Shown one piece after another: positions 1 to 8,471 of a DNA stretch of 62,476 nt (within the stretch, counting starts at the first letter, position 1; each line of letters begins with the position of its first letter). The DNA lies in the NCBI RefSeq assembly GCF_000346755.1, contig NZ_ANNV01000171.1:1-62476 (forward strand), read 5' to 3'. The translations under genes were made by a program, and so were the position numbers. The notes beneath the pieces were generated by a model, which saw nothing but the letters and a program-made list of their open reading frames with translations, did not search any database and was not told where the DNA came from. Source of the stretch: Pseudomonas sp. CBZ-4 (lineage in GTDB: Bacteria; Pseudomonadota; Gammaproteobacteria; Pseudomonadales; Pseudomonadaceae).

Positions 1-47
1 GAGGTGTCTGCATCGCAGGCAAGCCAGCTCCCACACAAGCCAGCCCC
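1..47. repeat. REP element, right part only (window edge)
   Basis: This is the right arm of the REP palindrome found at six other places in the window, followed by an extra partial outer copy ending in CCCCCACA. The left arm lies outside the window. The remaining bases up to the exonuclease start hold no gene that I can see. Confidence 0.8.
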
Positions 48-132
48 CACATTTGTTCTGCCTGCATTCAGATAGAACTTCTCAAGTCTTACTTCCCTCC
101 TAACTGATAAGCCCATCGCCCCAGGCACGCCC

Positions 133-1137
133 ATGGACCTTGTCACCGCCCGCCCCGAAGGCCTCTACTGCCCCGCCGGCGATTTCTACATCGACCCCTG
201 GCGCCCGGTGGAACGTGCGGTCATCACCCACGCCCATGGCGATCACGCCCGCACCGGCAATACGCACTACCTGGCCGCCGCCCCCGGCGAAGGTATCCTG
301 CGCTCGCGCCTGGGACAGGACATCAACCTGCAAACCCTGGCCTACGGCGAACCGCTGAACCATCACGGCGTGACCTTGAGTTTTCACCCCGCCGGGCATG
401 TGCTCGGCTCGGCCCAGGTGCGCCTGGAATACAGGGGCGAGGTCTGGGTGGCCTCCGGCGACTACAAAGTCGAACCCGACGGCACCTGCGCGCCGTTCGA
501 GCCGGTGCGCTGCCACACCTTTATCACCGAATCCACCTTCGGCCTGCCGATCTACCGCTGGCAGCCACAGGCGCAGATCTTCGCCGGGATCAACGATTGG
601 TGGCAGGCCAATATCGCCGCCGGCAAGGCCAGCGTGTTGTTCTGTTATTCCTTCGGCAAGGCCCAGCGCATCCTCCACGGTATCGACGCCAGCATCGGCC
701 CGATTCTCAGCCACGGCGCAGTCGAGCCCTTGAACCGGGTGTACCGCGAGGCTGGCATTTATATCCCCGAAACCCTCTACGCCGGGGACTTTCAAAAGAC
801 CGATCCACTGCTGCGCCAAGCTCTGGTCATTGCCCCGCCCTCCGCTGGCGGCAGCAGTTGGATCAAGCGTTTCGGCGACTACAGCGACGCCTTCGCCAGT
901 GGCTGGATGCGCCTGCGCGGCACCCGGCGGCGGCGTGGGGTCGACCGCGGCTTTGTGCTGTCGGACCACGCCGATTGGCCCGGCCTGTTGTGGGCCATTG
1001 AGCAAACCGGCGCCGAGCGGGTCATGGTCACCCACGGTTCTGTGGGCGTACTGGTCCGTCACCTGCGGGAAAAAGGCCTCGACGCCCAAGGGTTCACTAC
1101 CGAGTACGGCGATGACGAAGAAGAGGCTGGCGTATGA
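133..1137 (+). CDS. Ligase-associated DNA exonuclease (MBL / beta-CASP fold)
   Basis: This 334-residue protein of the metallo-beta-lactamase / beta-CASP superfamily carries the metal-binding HxHxDH signature at residues 33-38 and a late SDHAD motif near residue 276. The next gene is an ATP-dependent DNA ligase whose ATG overlaps this stop codon by four bases (ATGA). That pairing is the hallmark of the ligase-associated exonuclease family, proposed to process DNA ends in a bacterial repair set that also includes an Lhr-type helicase and a metallophosphoesterase; both are encoded 9 kb downstream here. The Shine-Dalgarno sequence is weak (AGG about 10 bases upstream). Length fits the family. Function is inferred from family and context. 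Confidence 0.9.
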   Translation: MDLVTARPEGLYCPAGDFYIDPWRPVERAVITHAHGDHARTGNTHYLAAAPGEGILRSRLGQDINLQTLAYGEPLNHHGVTLSFHPAGHVLGSAQVRLEYRGEVWVASGDYKVEPDGTCAPFEPVRCHTFITESTFGLPIYRWQPQAQIFAGINDWWQANIAAGKASVLFCYSFGKAQRILHGIDASIGPILSHGAVEPLNRVYREAGIYIPETLYAGDFQKTDPLLRQALVIAPPSAGGSSWIKRFGDYSDAFASGWMRLRGTRRRRGVDRGFVLSDHADWPGLLWAIEQTGAERVMVTHGSVGVLVRHLREKGLDAQGFTTEYGDDEEEAGV

Positions 1138-2768
1138 AAGCGTTCGCCGAGCTGTACGCCAACCTCGACGCCACCACCTCCAGCAATGCCAAGCTCGCCG
1201 CCTTGCAGGCCTATTTCCGCCAGGCGCCGCCGGCGGATGCGGCGTGGGCCGTGTATTTCCTCTCCGGCGGGCGGCCCCGGCAACTGGTGCCGACGCGCCT
1301 GCTCAGGGACATGGCCACCGAGGCGTCGGGTATCGAGCCGTGGTTGTTCGAAGAAAGTTACCAATCGGTCGGCGACCTGGCAGAGACCATTTCCCTGCTC
1401 CTGCCGGAATCGCCCTACACCTCAGAGGACGGCCTGGCCGCCTGGCTGGAAGAAAAACTGCTGCCCCTGCGCGGCCTGCCACCCCTGGAATTGGCCGAGC
1501 GCCTGCCTGCGCTGTGGGTACAGCTGGATCAACCGAGCCTGATGGTGTGCATCAAGTTGATCACCGGCAGCTTTCGCGTAGGCGTGTCCAAACTGCTGGT
1601 GACCCGCGCCCTTGCTGCCCTGGCCGACCTCGACAGCAAGCGCGTGGCGCAGCGACTGGTGGGCTACACGGATATGGCCAACCGCCCTACGCCTGAGGGC
1701 TACCTCAAGCTGATCGCCGCCGAATCGGCCGACGAGCATGCGCAACGTGGCGGGCAGCCTTATCCGTTTTTTCTCGCCCACGGGCTGGCCCAACCGGTGG
1801 AGCAGTTCGACACTGTGCTCGGCGCTCCCGGCGACTGGCAGGTGGAGTGGAAGTGGGATGGCATCCGTGCGCAGTTGGTCAAGCGCGAGGGCCGCCTGTG
1901 GATATGGTCCCGCGGCGAAGAACTGGTCACCGAACGCTTCCCCGAACTTCACCGCCTGGTCAGCGGCTTGCCCGATGGGACGGTGATCGACGGCGAAATC
2001 GTGGTGTGGAAAGACGCGGTGCAGCCCTTTGCCCTGCTGCAACAGCGCATCGGACGCAAGACGTTGAGCAAGAAAGTATTGGAAGACGCCCCAGTGATCG
2101 TCCTGGCCTACGACCTGTTGGAGCATGGAGGCGACGACTGGCGCAGCCATCCCCAGGCCGAACGCCGAACCCAGCTTGAGCAGGTGATTGCCCAGTGCAA
2201 CCAACCCGTGCTGCAACCCTCGCCGCTGTTGAGCGGCGCCACCTGGGACGACCTCGCCGAACAACGCAAAGCCTCCCGCAGCCTCGGCGTGGAAGGCATG
2301 ATGCTCAAGGATCGCCAAGGCCTGTATGGCGTGGGCCGCACCAAGGACATGGGGCTGTGGTGGAAGTGGAAGGTCGACCCGTTCAGCGTCGATGCGGTGT
2401 TGATCTACGCCCAGCGTGGCCATGGCCGGCGCGCCAGCCTCTACAGCGACTACACCTTTGCCGTGTGGGACGGCCCCCCTGGCGGCGAGCGGACGCTGGT
2501 GCCATTCGCCAAGGCCTACTCCGGCCTCACCGATGAAGAAATGCGCAAGGTCGACGCCATTGTGCGCAAGACCACCGTGGAAAAATTCGGCCCGGTCAGC
2601 AGCGTGACGCCGAGCATGGTGTTTGAACTGGGGTTTGAAGGGATTGCCTTGTCCAAGCGGCATAAGAGCGGGATTGCGGTGCGATTTCCGAGGATGTTGC
2701 GGTGGCGGCAGGATAAGGCGGTGGATGAGGCGGATAGCCTGGCCACATTGCAGGATTTGCTGGCCTGA
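1134..2768 (+). CDS. ATP-dependent DNA ligase
   Basis: The 544-residue product has a helical N-terminal DNA-binding region, then a nucleotidyltransferase core with the KWDG adenylation motif (catalytic lysine K240), and a C-terminal OB fold. It should seal nicks by an enzyme-AMP intermediate using ATP, unlike the NAD-dependent replicative LigA. It is translationally coupled to the upstream exonuclease (ATGA overlap). The usual partners, the Lhr-like helicase and PdeM, begin at 12033. It lacks the polymerase and nuclease domains of LigD, so it is not a Ku-type end-joining ligase. In P. putida the related four genes form one DNA-repair cluster. Confidence 0.93.
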   Translation: MKAFAELYANLDATTSSNAKLAALQAYFRQAPPADAAWAVYFLSGGRPRQLVPTRLLRDMATEASGIEPWLFEESYQSVGDLAETISLLLPESPYTSEDGLAAWLEEKLLPLRGLPPLELAERLPALWVQLDQPSLMVCIKLITGSFRVGVSKLLVTRALAALADLDSKRVAQRLVGYTDMANRPTPEGYLKLIAAESADEHAQRGGQPYPFFLAHGLAQPVEQFDTVLGAPGDWQVEWKWDGIRAQLVKREGRLWIWSRGEELVTERFPELHRLVSGLPDGTVIDGEIVVWKDAVQPFALLQQRIGRKTLSKKVLEDAPVIVLAYDLLEHGGDDWRSHPQAERRTQLEQVIAQCNQPVLQPSPLLSGATWDDLAEQRKASRSLGVEGMMLKDRQGLYGVGRTKDMGLWWKWKVDPFSVDAVLIYAQRGHGRRASLYSDYTFAVWDGPPGGERTLVPFAKAYSGLTDEEMRKVDAIVRKTTVEKFGPVSSVTPSMVFELGFEGIALSKRHKSGIAVRFPRMLRWRQDKAVDEADSLATLQDLLA

Positions 2769-3093
2769 CTCTTCCCCCGAAAACACCACGAGTTCTGTGG
2801 GAGCTGGCTTGCCTGCGATAGCGGTCGCTCAGTGACACATGGGCTGACTGACCCACCGCCATCGCAGGCAAGCCAGCTCCCACAGTTGATCTTCGTATGA
2901 TCTGAAATGGTGCGCTGAATTTTCAGTGCCCGCTTTCGGGCATCTCCTAAACTCAGATCTCTAGATTCCTACCTATTAAAACGAACATTCGGAACTATGG
3001 TTCAGAAATTGCTACCGATGTTGCGTCTGACACCGTTCAGTAACAGTCCTAATCGCGCCACAAGCGCTTATCTTGGTTTCAAGGGATTACATA
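2769..3093. other. Intergenic region: REP palindrome plus aotJ leader
   Basis: This 325-base gap contains one complete REP palindrome (2795-2885), a short hairpin TGCCCG-CTTT-CGGGCA (2927-2942) without a U-tract, and the promoter and leader of the transporter operon. I could not pick a convincing -35/-10 pair or an ArgR operator by eye. A good ribosome-binding site (AAGGGA) precedes the ATG at 3094. No additional gene is visible. Confidence 0.6.
2795..2885. repeat. REP palindrome (REPIN-like)
   Basis: Two inverted arms, CTGTGGGAGCTGGCTTGCC and its complement, are separated by about 45 bases. The arms match those at 16.7, 31.9 and 55.3 kb. It lies immediately after the ligase gene and can fold into a long hairpin in RNA. 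Confidence 0.88.
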
Positions 3094-3873
3094 ATGAAAA
3101 AAGCATTGCTGACCCTTTCTGCACTGGCTCTGTGCATGGCCGCAGGTTCCGCGTTGGCCAAGGAATACAAGGAACTGCGTTTTGGTGTCGATCCATCCTA
3201 TGCGCCATTCGAATCCAAAGCCGCCGACGGCAGCCTGGTGGGCTTCGATATCGACCTGGGCAATGCGATCTGCGCCGAGCTGAAAGTGAAGTGCAAGTGG
3301 GTCGAAAGTGATTTTGACGGCATGATTCCAGGCCTCAACGCCAACAAGTTCGACGGCGTGATTTCGTCGATGACCGTGACCACAGCCCGTGAAAAGGCCA
3401 TCGACTTCTCCTCCGAGCTGTTCTCCGGCCCGACGTCCCTGGTGTTCAAGAAAGGTGCAGGTTTCTCCACGCCGGAGTCCCTCAAGGGCAAATCCGTGGG
3501 CTACGAGCAAGGCACCATCCAGGAAGCCTACGCCAAGGCTGTGCTGGATAAAGCCGGTGTGACCACCAAGGCCTACGCCAACCAGGACCAGGTCTACGCC
3601 GACCTGACCTCCGGGCGCCTGGACGCTTCGGTGCAGGACATGCTGCAAGCCGAACTGGGCTTTTTGAAGTCGCCCGCCGGTGCCGGCTATGAAGTCAGCG
3701 CGGCGATCGATGACCCATTGCTGCCGTCGAAAACCGCGATCGGTATCAAAAAAGGTAACAAAGACCTCAAGGCCTTGCTGGATAAAGGTATCAAAGCGTT
3801 ACACGATGATGGCACCTACGCCACCATCCAGAAGAAACACTTCGGCGACCTGAACCTGTACAGCGGTAAATAA
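3094..3873 (+). CDS. aotJ: Periplasmic amino-acid-binding protein of ABC transporter (AotJ/HisJ-like)
   Basis: This is a 259-residue family-3 solute-binding protein. Residues 1-22 form a typical Sec signal peptide ending in SALA, followed by the mature start KEYKELRFGV and the family pattern DPSYAPFES / GFDIDLGNAI. It should capture basic amino acids (arginine, ornithine, lysine or histidine) in the periplasm and deliver them to the two permeases encoded downstream. The ATG at 3094 is chosen because it begins the signal peptide and follows AAGGGA; an upstream in-frame TTG at 3073 would add seven implausible residues. A strong terminator follows at once. The symbol rests on the J-Q-M-O-P gene order; the exact substrate is not proven. 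Confidence 0.88.
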   Translation: MKKALLTLSALALCMAAGSALAKEYKELRFGVDPSYAPFESKAADGSLVGFDIDLGNAICAELKVKCKWVESDFDGMIPGLNANKFDGVISSMTVTTAREKAIDFSSELFSGPTSLVFKKGAGFSTPESLKGKSVGYEQGTIQEAYAKAVLDKAGVTTKAYANQDQVYADLTSGRLDASVQDMLQAELGFLKSPAGAGYEVSAAIDDPLLPSKTAIGIKKGNKDLKALLDKGIKALHDDGTYATIQKKHFGDLNLYSGK

Positions 3874-3880
3874 CACCCTG

Positions 3881-3911
3881 GCGCCCACCGGCTCCGGTGG
3901 GCGCTTTTTTA
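3881..3911 (+). terminator. Rho-independent terminator / attenuator inside the transporter operon
   Basis: A perfect 10-bp stem (GCGCCCACCG / CGGTGGGCGC) with a four-base loop is followed by six T residues. It sits between the binding-protein gene and the first permease gene, a position that commonly lets the binding protein be made in excess over the membrane parts. Confidence 0.9.
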
Positions 3912-3931
3912 TCGCCATAGGTCCTGAATTC

Positions 3932-4660
3932 ATGTTTGAAGATCTTTTGCAAACCCTGGGGCTGGGTGCCTTCAGCTTGAAGGGGTTCGGCCCGTTGTTG
4001 CTGCAAGGGACGTGGATGACCATAAAGCTGTCGGTCGCCTCCCTGGCGGTCAGCGTCGTGCTCGGCCTGCTCGGCGCCAGCGCCAAACTGTCCAGCCTGC
4101 GCCTGCTGCGCATCCCCGCCCAGCTCTACACCACCTTGATTCGCGGCGTGCCCGACCTGGTGCTGATGCTGCTGATTTTCTACAGCCTGCAAATCTGGCT
4201 GACCGGCTTTACCGACTTTATGGAATGGGACTACATCGAGATCGACCCATTCAGCGCCGGGGTTATCACCCTGGGCTTTATCTACGGTGCCTACTTCACC
4301 GAGACCTTTCGCGGCGCGATCCTCGCCGTGCCCCGCGGCCAATTGGAAGCAGCGACCGCCTACGGGCTCAAGCGCGGGCAAAGGTTTCGCTACGTGACCT
4401 TCCCGCAGATGATGCGCTTTGCCTTGCCGGGCATCGGCAACAACTGGATGGTGATGCTCAAGGCCACGGCGCTGGTGTCGATCATCGGCCTGGCGGACCT
4501 GGTCAAGGCGGCCCAGGACGCGGGCAAGAGTACCTATCAACTGTTCTATTTCCTGGTGGTCGCCGCGTTGATCTACCTGTTGATTACCAGCGCCTCCAAC
4601 TTTGTGTTGCGCAGGCTTGAGCGGCGCTACTCCGCCGGGTCCCGGGAGGCGGTGCGATGA
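3932..4660 (+). CDS. aotQ: ABC transporter permease, HisQ/AotQ type
   Basis: The 242-residue inner-membrane protein has several hydrophobic helices and the conserved cytoplasmic EAA-type loop (ETFRGAILAVP...EAATAYGLKRG, about residues 130-155) that docks on the ATPase. It should form a heterodimeric channel with the next gene product, whose ATG overlaps this stop codon by four bases. It follows the internal terminator, so expression depends on read-through. Family: polar amino-acid permeases HisQ/ArtQ/AotQ. Confidence 0.88.
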   Translation: MFEDLLQTLGLGAFSLKGFGPLLLQGTWMTIKLSVASLAVSVVLGLLGASAKLSSLRLLRIPAQLYTTLIRGVPDLVLMLLIFYSLQIWLTGFTDFMEWDYIEIDPFSAGVITLGFIYGAYFTETFRGAILAVPRGQLEAATAYGLKRGQRFRYVTFPQMMRFALPGIGNNWMVMLKATALVSIIGLADLVKAAQDAGKSTYQLFYFLVVAALIYLLITSASNFVLRRLERRYSAGSREAVR

Positions 4661-5367
4661 TCGAGCTCTTGCAGCAATACTGGCGCCCGTTCCTGTACAG
4701 CGATGGCCAGCACATCACCGGGCTGGCCATGACCATGTGGCTGCTCAGCGCCTCGCTGGTGATTGGCTTCCTGGTGTCGATCCCGCTGTCCATCGCCCGC
4801 GTGTCGCGCAAACGTTGGGTGCGCTGGCCGGTGCAGTTCTATACCTACCTGTTTCGCGGCACGCCGCTCTATATCCAGTTGCTGATCTGCTACACCGGCA
4901 TCTACAGCATCGCCGCCGTGCGCGAGCAGCCGTTGCTGGATGCGTTCTTTCGCGACGCGATGAACTGCACCATCCTCGCCTTCGCCCTCAACACCTGCGC
5001 CTACACCACCGAGATTTTTGCCGGGGCGATCCGCAGCATGGCCCATGGCGAAGTCGAGGCGGCCAAGGCCTATGGTCTGAGCGGCTGGAAGCTGTATGCC
5101 TACGTGATCATGCCTTCGGCCCTACGCCGCTCGTTGCCCTACTACAGCAACGAAGTGATCCTGATGCTGCACTCGACCACGGTGGCGTTTACCGCGACCG
5201 TGCCGGATATTCTCAAGGTGGCCCGGGACGCCAACTCCGCCACCTACATGACCTTTCAATCATTCGGCATCGCTGCGCTGATCTACCTGACCGTGACCTT
5301 TGCCCTGGTCGGTCTGTTTCGTCTGGCGGAGCGCCGCTGGCTGGCCTTTCTCGGGCCGAGCCACTAA
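4657..5367 (+). CDS. aotM: ABC transporter permease, HisM/AotM type
   Basis: The second permease subunit has 236 residues, several membrane helices and the EAA loop (EIFAGAIRSMAHGEVEAAKAYG, about residues 120-141, partly quoted here). It pairs with the HisQ-type subunit encoded just upstream, with which it shares an ATGA overlap. An AGGAG-like site leads directly into the next gene nine bases downstream, so all four distal genes look like one transcription unit. Confidence 0.88.
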   Translation: MIELLQQYWRPFLYSDGQHITGLAMTMWLLSASLVIGFLVSIPLSIARVSRKRWVRWPVQFYTYLFRGTPLYIQLLICYTGIYSIAAVREQPLLDAFFRDAMNCTILAFALNTCAYTTEIFAGAIRSMAHGEVEAAKAYGLSGWKLYAYVIMPSALRRSLPYYSNEVILMLHSTTVAFTATVPDILKVARDANSATYMTFQSFGIAALIYLTVTFALVGLFRLAERRWLAFLGPSH

Positions 5368-5376
5368 GGAGTTCGC

Positions 5377-6495
5377 ATGCGTCATCAGGTCCATGAACTG
5401 ATTGCGCCGGTGCCAGGTACGGCGCGGCAGGTTCACAGTTTCCACTTCGGCCCCGAACGGGCCGGGGGCAAGATCTATATCCAGTCGTCGCTGCATGCCG
5501 ATGAGCTGCCGGGCATGCTGGTGGCCTGGCACTTGAAGGTGCGCCTGGCCGAACTGGCCGCCGCCGGGCGCCTGCGCAGTGAAATCGTGCTGGTGCCGGT
5601 GGCCAACCCGCTGGGCCTGGAACAGGTGCTGATGGACATCCCACTGGGCCGCTACGAGCTGGAGAGCGGGCAGAATTTCAATCGCCTGTTTATCGACCTC
5701 AGTGAAGCGGTGGGTAACCAGGTCGAGGCATTGCTCGGCGATGACCCACAGCACAATGCGCGATTGATCCGCGCGGCACTGTCCGCTGCCCTCGCGGAGC
5801 ACACCGCGCAAACGCAATTGCAGTCCCTGCGCCTGGTGCTGCAACGCCTGGCGTGCGATGCCGATATGGTGCTGGACCTGCATTGCGACTTCGAAGCCGT
5901 GGCGCACCTGTACACCACGCCCGAGGCCTGGCCGCAGGTGGAACCGCTGGCGCGCTACATAGGCTCGGAAGCCAACTTGCTCGCCACCGATTCGGGCGGG
6001 CAATCCTTCGATGAATGTTTCACCCTGGTCTGGTGGCAGTTGCAGCAACGCTTCGGCGAGCGCTTCCCGATTCCCCTGGGCAGCTTTTCGGTGACCGTCG
6101 AACTGCGCGGTCAGGGTGATGTGAACCACGGCCTGGCGAGCCTCGATTGCCAGGCGATCATCGACTATCTGATCCACTTCGGCGCCATCGCCGGCGACGT
6201 CGCGCCGCTACCCGACCTGCCCTACCCGGCCACCCCGCTGGCCGGCGTCGAGCCGATCGCCACGCCCGTCGGCGGCCTGCTGGTGTTCCGCGCCCTGCCC
6301 GGCGAATACCTGGAAGCCGGGCAACTGATCGCCGACATCATCGACCCCATTACCGACCGCGTAACGCCCGTGCACTGCCAGAAGGCCGGCCTGCTTTACG
6401 CCCGTTCGCTACGCCGCATGGCCACTGCCGGGATGGTCATTGGCCATGTCGCAGGTTTAGAGGCCTACCGTAGCGGCTATCTACTTTCGCCTTGA
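5377..6495 (+). CDS. aotO: AotO-like protein, succinylglutamate desuccinylase / aspartoacylase family
   Basis: The 372-residue product belongs to the zinc-dependent AstE/AspA family (M14-related fold). The HxxE metal site is visible as H40-A-D-E43, a third ligand probably lies in the later DLHCDFEAVAH segment, and a likely catalytic Glu is in VTVELRGQGD. Family enzymes remove acyl groups from amino acids. The P. aeruginosa aotJQMOP operon has a gene in the same position (aotO) that was not needed for transport and has no assigned function. Its place between permease and ATPase genes suggests it acts on the imported compound or a derivative; that is inference. Confidence 0.8.
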   Translation: MRHQVHELIAPVPGTARQVHSFHFGPERAGGKIYIQSSLHADELPGMLVAWHLKVRLAELAAAGRLRSEIVLVPVANPLGLEQVLMDIPLGRYELESGQNFNRLFIDLSEAVGNQVEALLGDDPQHNARLIRAALSAALAEHTAQTQLQSLRLVLQRLACDADMVLDLHCDFEAVAHLYTTPEAWPQVEPLARYIGSEANLLATDSGGQSFDECFTLVWWQLQQRFGERFPIPLGSFSVTVELRGQGDVNHGLASLDCQAIIDYLIHFGAIAGDVAPLPDLPYPATPLAGVEPIATPVGGLLVFRALPGEYLEAGQLIADIIDPITDRVTPVHCQKAGLLYARSLRRMATAGMVIGHVAGLEAYRSGYLLSP

Positions 6496-6508
6496 GGATG
6501 CACGCCCC

Positions 6509-7273
6509 ATGTACAAATTGACCGTTGAAGGCCTGCATAAACGCTATGGCGACAATGAGGTGCTCAAAGGTGTCTCGCTCAAGGCCAAGACCGGTGACGT
6601 GATCAGCCTGATCGGCGCCAGCGGCTCGGGCAAGAGCACCTTTTTACGCTGCATCAACTTCCTGGAAACCCCCAACGACGGCGCCATGACCCTCGATGGC
6701 CAGCCGATCCGCATGGTCAGCGACCGCGACGGCATGCGCGTGGCCGACGATGCCGAGCTGCAGCGCCTGCGCACGCGGCTGGCCATGGTGTTCCAGCACT
6801 TCAACCTGTGGAGCCACATGAGCGTGCTGGAAAACATCACCATGGCCCCGCGCCGGGTGCTGGGGTGCAGCAAGAAGGACGCCGAGGACCGTGCCCGGCA
6901 TTATCTGGAAAAAGTCGGCCTGCCCGCGCGCGTGGCCGATCAGTACCCGGCGTTTCTCTCCGGCGGCCAGCAGCAACGGGTGGCCATCGCCCGCGCCCTG
7001 GCAATGGAGCCCGAGGTGATGCTGTTCGACGAACCGACCTCGGCCCTCGACCCGGAGCTGGTGGGCGAAGTGTTGAAAGTGATCCAGGGCCTGGCCGAGG
7101 AAGGTCGCACCATGATCATGGTCACCCATGAGATGAGCTTTGCACGCAAGGTGTCGAGCCAGGTGTTGTTCCTGCACCAGGGCCTGGTGGAAGAGCAAGG
7201 CACGCCGGAGGATGTGCTCGGCCATCCGAAGAGCGAGCGTTTGCAGCAGTTCCTCAGCGGCAATCTCAAGTGA
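6509..7273 (+). CDS. aotP: ABC transporter ATP-binding protein, HisP/AotP type
   Basis: The 254-residue ATPase has Walker A GASGSGKST (about residues 32-40), signature LSGGQQQRVAIARA, Walker B VMLFDEPTSALD and the switch histidine in VTHEMSFA. It powers import by the HisQM-type permease pair. It is the last gene of the operon: in P. aeruginosa argR follows aotP, but here the next gene is a convergent sensor kinase whose 3' end overlaps this one by eight bases. The substrate is inferred to be a basic amino acid. Confidence 0.9.
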   Translation: MYKLTVEGLHKRYGDNEVLKGVSLKAKTGDVISLIGASGSGKSTFLRCINFLETPNDGAMTLDGQPIRMVSDRDGMRVADDAELQRLRTRLAMVFQHFNLWSHMSVLENITMAPRRVLGCSKKDAEDRARHYLEKVGLPARVADQYPAFLSGGQQQRVAIARALAMEPEVMLFDEPTSALDPELVGEVLKVIQGLAEEGRTMIMVTHEMSFARKVSSQVLFLHQGLVEEQGTPEDVLGHPKSERLQQFLSGNLK

Positions 7274-8471
7274 AACGGATGCACGCCCGGAACGTATGAC
7301 GCGTGCGCCGTGTGTCGAGCTGCCAGCCAGTATGGGCGCAGGCGCGGGCAACGATCTCCAGGCCGAACCCGTAGCCCTGTGACAGGCACTGCTCGTCATG
7401 GTTATTGAGGATGACCAAACGCTGCTCGGTGAGGATGACCCGGACTTTCCCGGCGCCATGCTGAGCCGCGTTGCCGAGCAGGTTCTCCACCACACTGCGG
7501 GCAATTGCCTCGTGGGCCGCCAGGGTGAACGGCGCGGCGCCGGTAAATGTCAGGGCGCCTGCGGCAAACGGATAGAGCCATTGATACTTTTCGATCTGCT
7601 CGACGACGACCGCACCCAGGTCGATCGCTTCAGGCGCCCTTTGACGTGGCGCCCGGGCCAGGCTCAGAAACAGCTCAATCGTCATTTTCATCCCGGCCAG
7701 CGCTCCTTCCATACGCTGCAGGCTGCGCGCCATTTTGTCCGCCCCGCACCCCGGCAGGCGCAGGATTGCCAGGCTGTTGTTGAGGATACTCAGGGGGGTG
7801 CGCAGCTCATGGCTGACGTGCCGGGTAAACGCTTGCTCGCGCAGCAGCGCCGCGTTTTGCTGGGTCACCAGTGACGACAGCGTGCGGCTCAATGTGCCGA
7901 TTTCGTCCTGGCGCTCAACCCCGCTGAAACAGGGCGGTCCGTCGGGTGCTCCAGCCACCTGCGCCGCCAATTGGCTGACCGGCCGGGCAATGGCCCGGGC
8001 AATCGCGATGGCGAGGATCGCGCCCAGGATCAGGATCAAGCCGGCCACCGCGCACAACAGCCCGAAGACCTGCCCACGATAGCCTTCGGTTTGGCTGAGG
8101 CTGGATTCATCCATGACCAGCACCAGCAACGCCGCTTCGCCGGCCACCTCACTGACCAGCACATGGATGTCCTCCTTCTCGATCTCATGGTGGCCAACGG
8201 GCAGGTGTCCGACCGTAGCGGGCAGGTTGGCGTCCGTCGACCAGTAGCCTTGGAGGTAGATCGCATTGGGCATCGCGGCGGCGCGGCCCGATTGGGCGTA
8301 TTTGCCCTGGAACGCCTGCGCCTCCAGGTTCAGGTAGCTGGAGACAATGTAGTCCTCGGTGAGGATCACCGCAGCCCAGATCAGCAGGCTGTAAAACAAC
8401 GTGATCAACGCCATGAACGGCAGCAGCGCATAGAGGATGCGCGCAAAAAACGAGTCAGTAGGGAATAGCAA
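7266..8471 (-). CDS. Two-component sensor histidine kinase
   Basis: The 401-residue membrane kinase has two hydrophobic helices (about residues 12-37 and 135-158) around a short periplasmic sensor of about 95 residues, then a HAMP-like linker, a dimerisation domain with H-box SHELRTPLS, and an ATPase domain with N-box NLLGNAAQHG. The usual G1 box (DxGxG) is replaced by a short NNHDEQ-type segment followed directly by GYGFGLEIV, giving a short ATP lid. A TTG start at 8471 fits: AAAGGG lies seven bases upstream and no ATG precedes the first helix. It overlaps the response regulator gene by 17 bases. The signal sensed is unknown. Confidence 0.88.
   Translation of the reverse strand: MLFPTDSFFARILYALLPFMALITLFYSLLIWAAVILTEDYIVSSYLNLEAQAFQGKYAQSGRAAAMPNAIYLQGYWSTDANLPATVGHLPVGHHEIEKEDIHVLVSEVAGEAALLVLVMDESSLSQTEGYRGQVFGLLCAVAGLILILGAILAIAIARAIARPVSQLAAQVAGAPDGPPCFSGVERQDEIGTLSRTLSSLVTQQNAALLREQAFTRHVSHELRTPLSILNNSLAILRLPGCGADKMARSLQRMEGALAGMKMTIELFLSLARAPRQRAPEAIDLGAVVVEQIEKYQWLYPFAAGALTFTGAAPFTLAAHEAIARSVVENLLGNAAQHGAGKVRVILTEQRLVILNNHDEQCLSQGYGFGLEIVARACAHTGWQLDTRRTRHTFRACIRFT

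Noticed and set aside
2974..2979. TATTAA as the -10 box of the aotJ-like operon
   Set aside because: No acceptable -35 is present 16-18 bases upstream, so I did not call a promoter.
3020..3045. TGTTGCGTCTGACACC as an ArgR operator before aotJ
   Set aside because: It resembles only one half-site of the Pseudomonas ArgR consensus; a second half-site at the right spacing is not visible.
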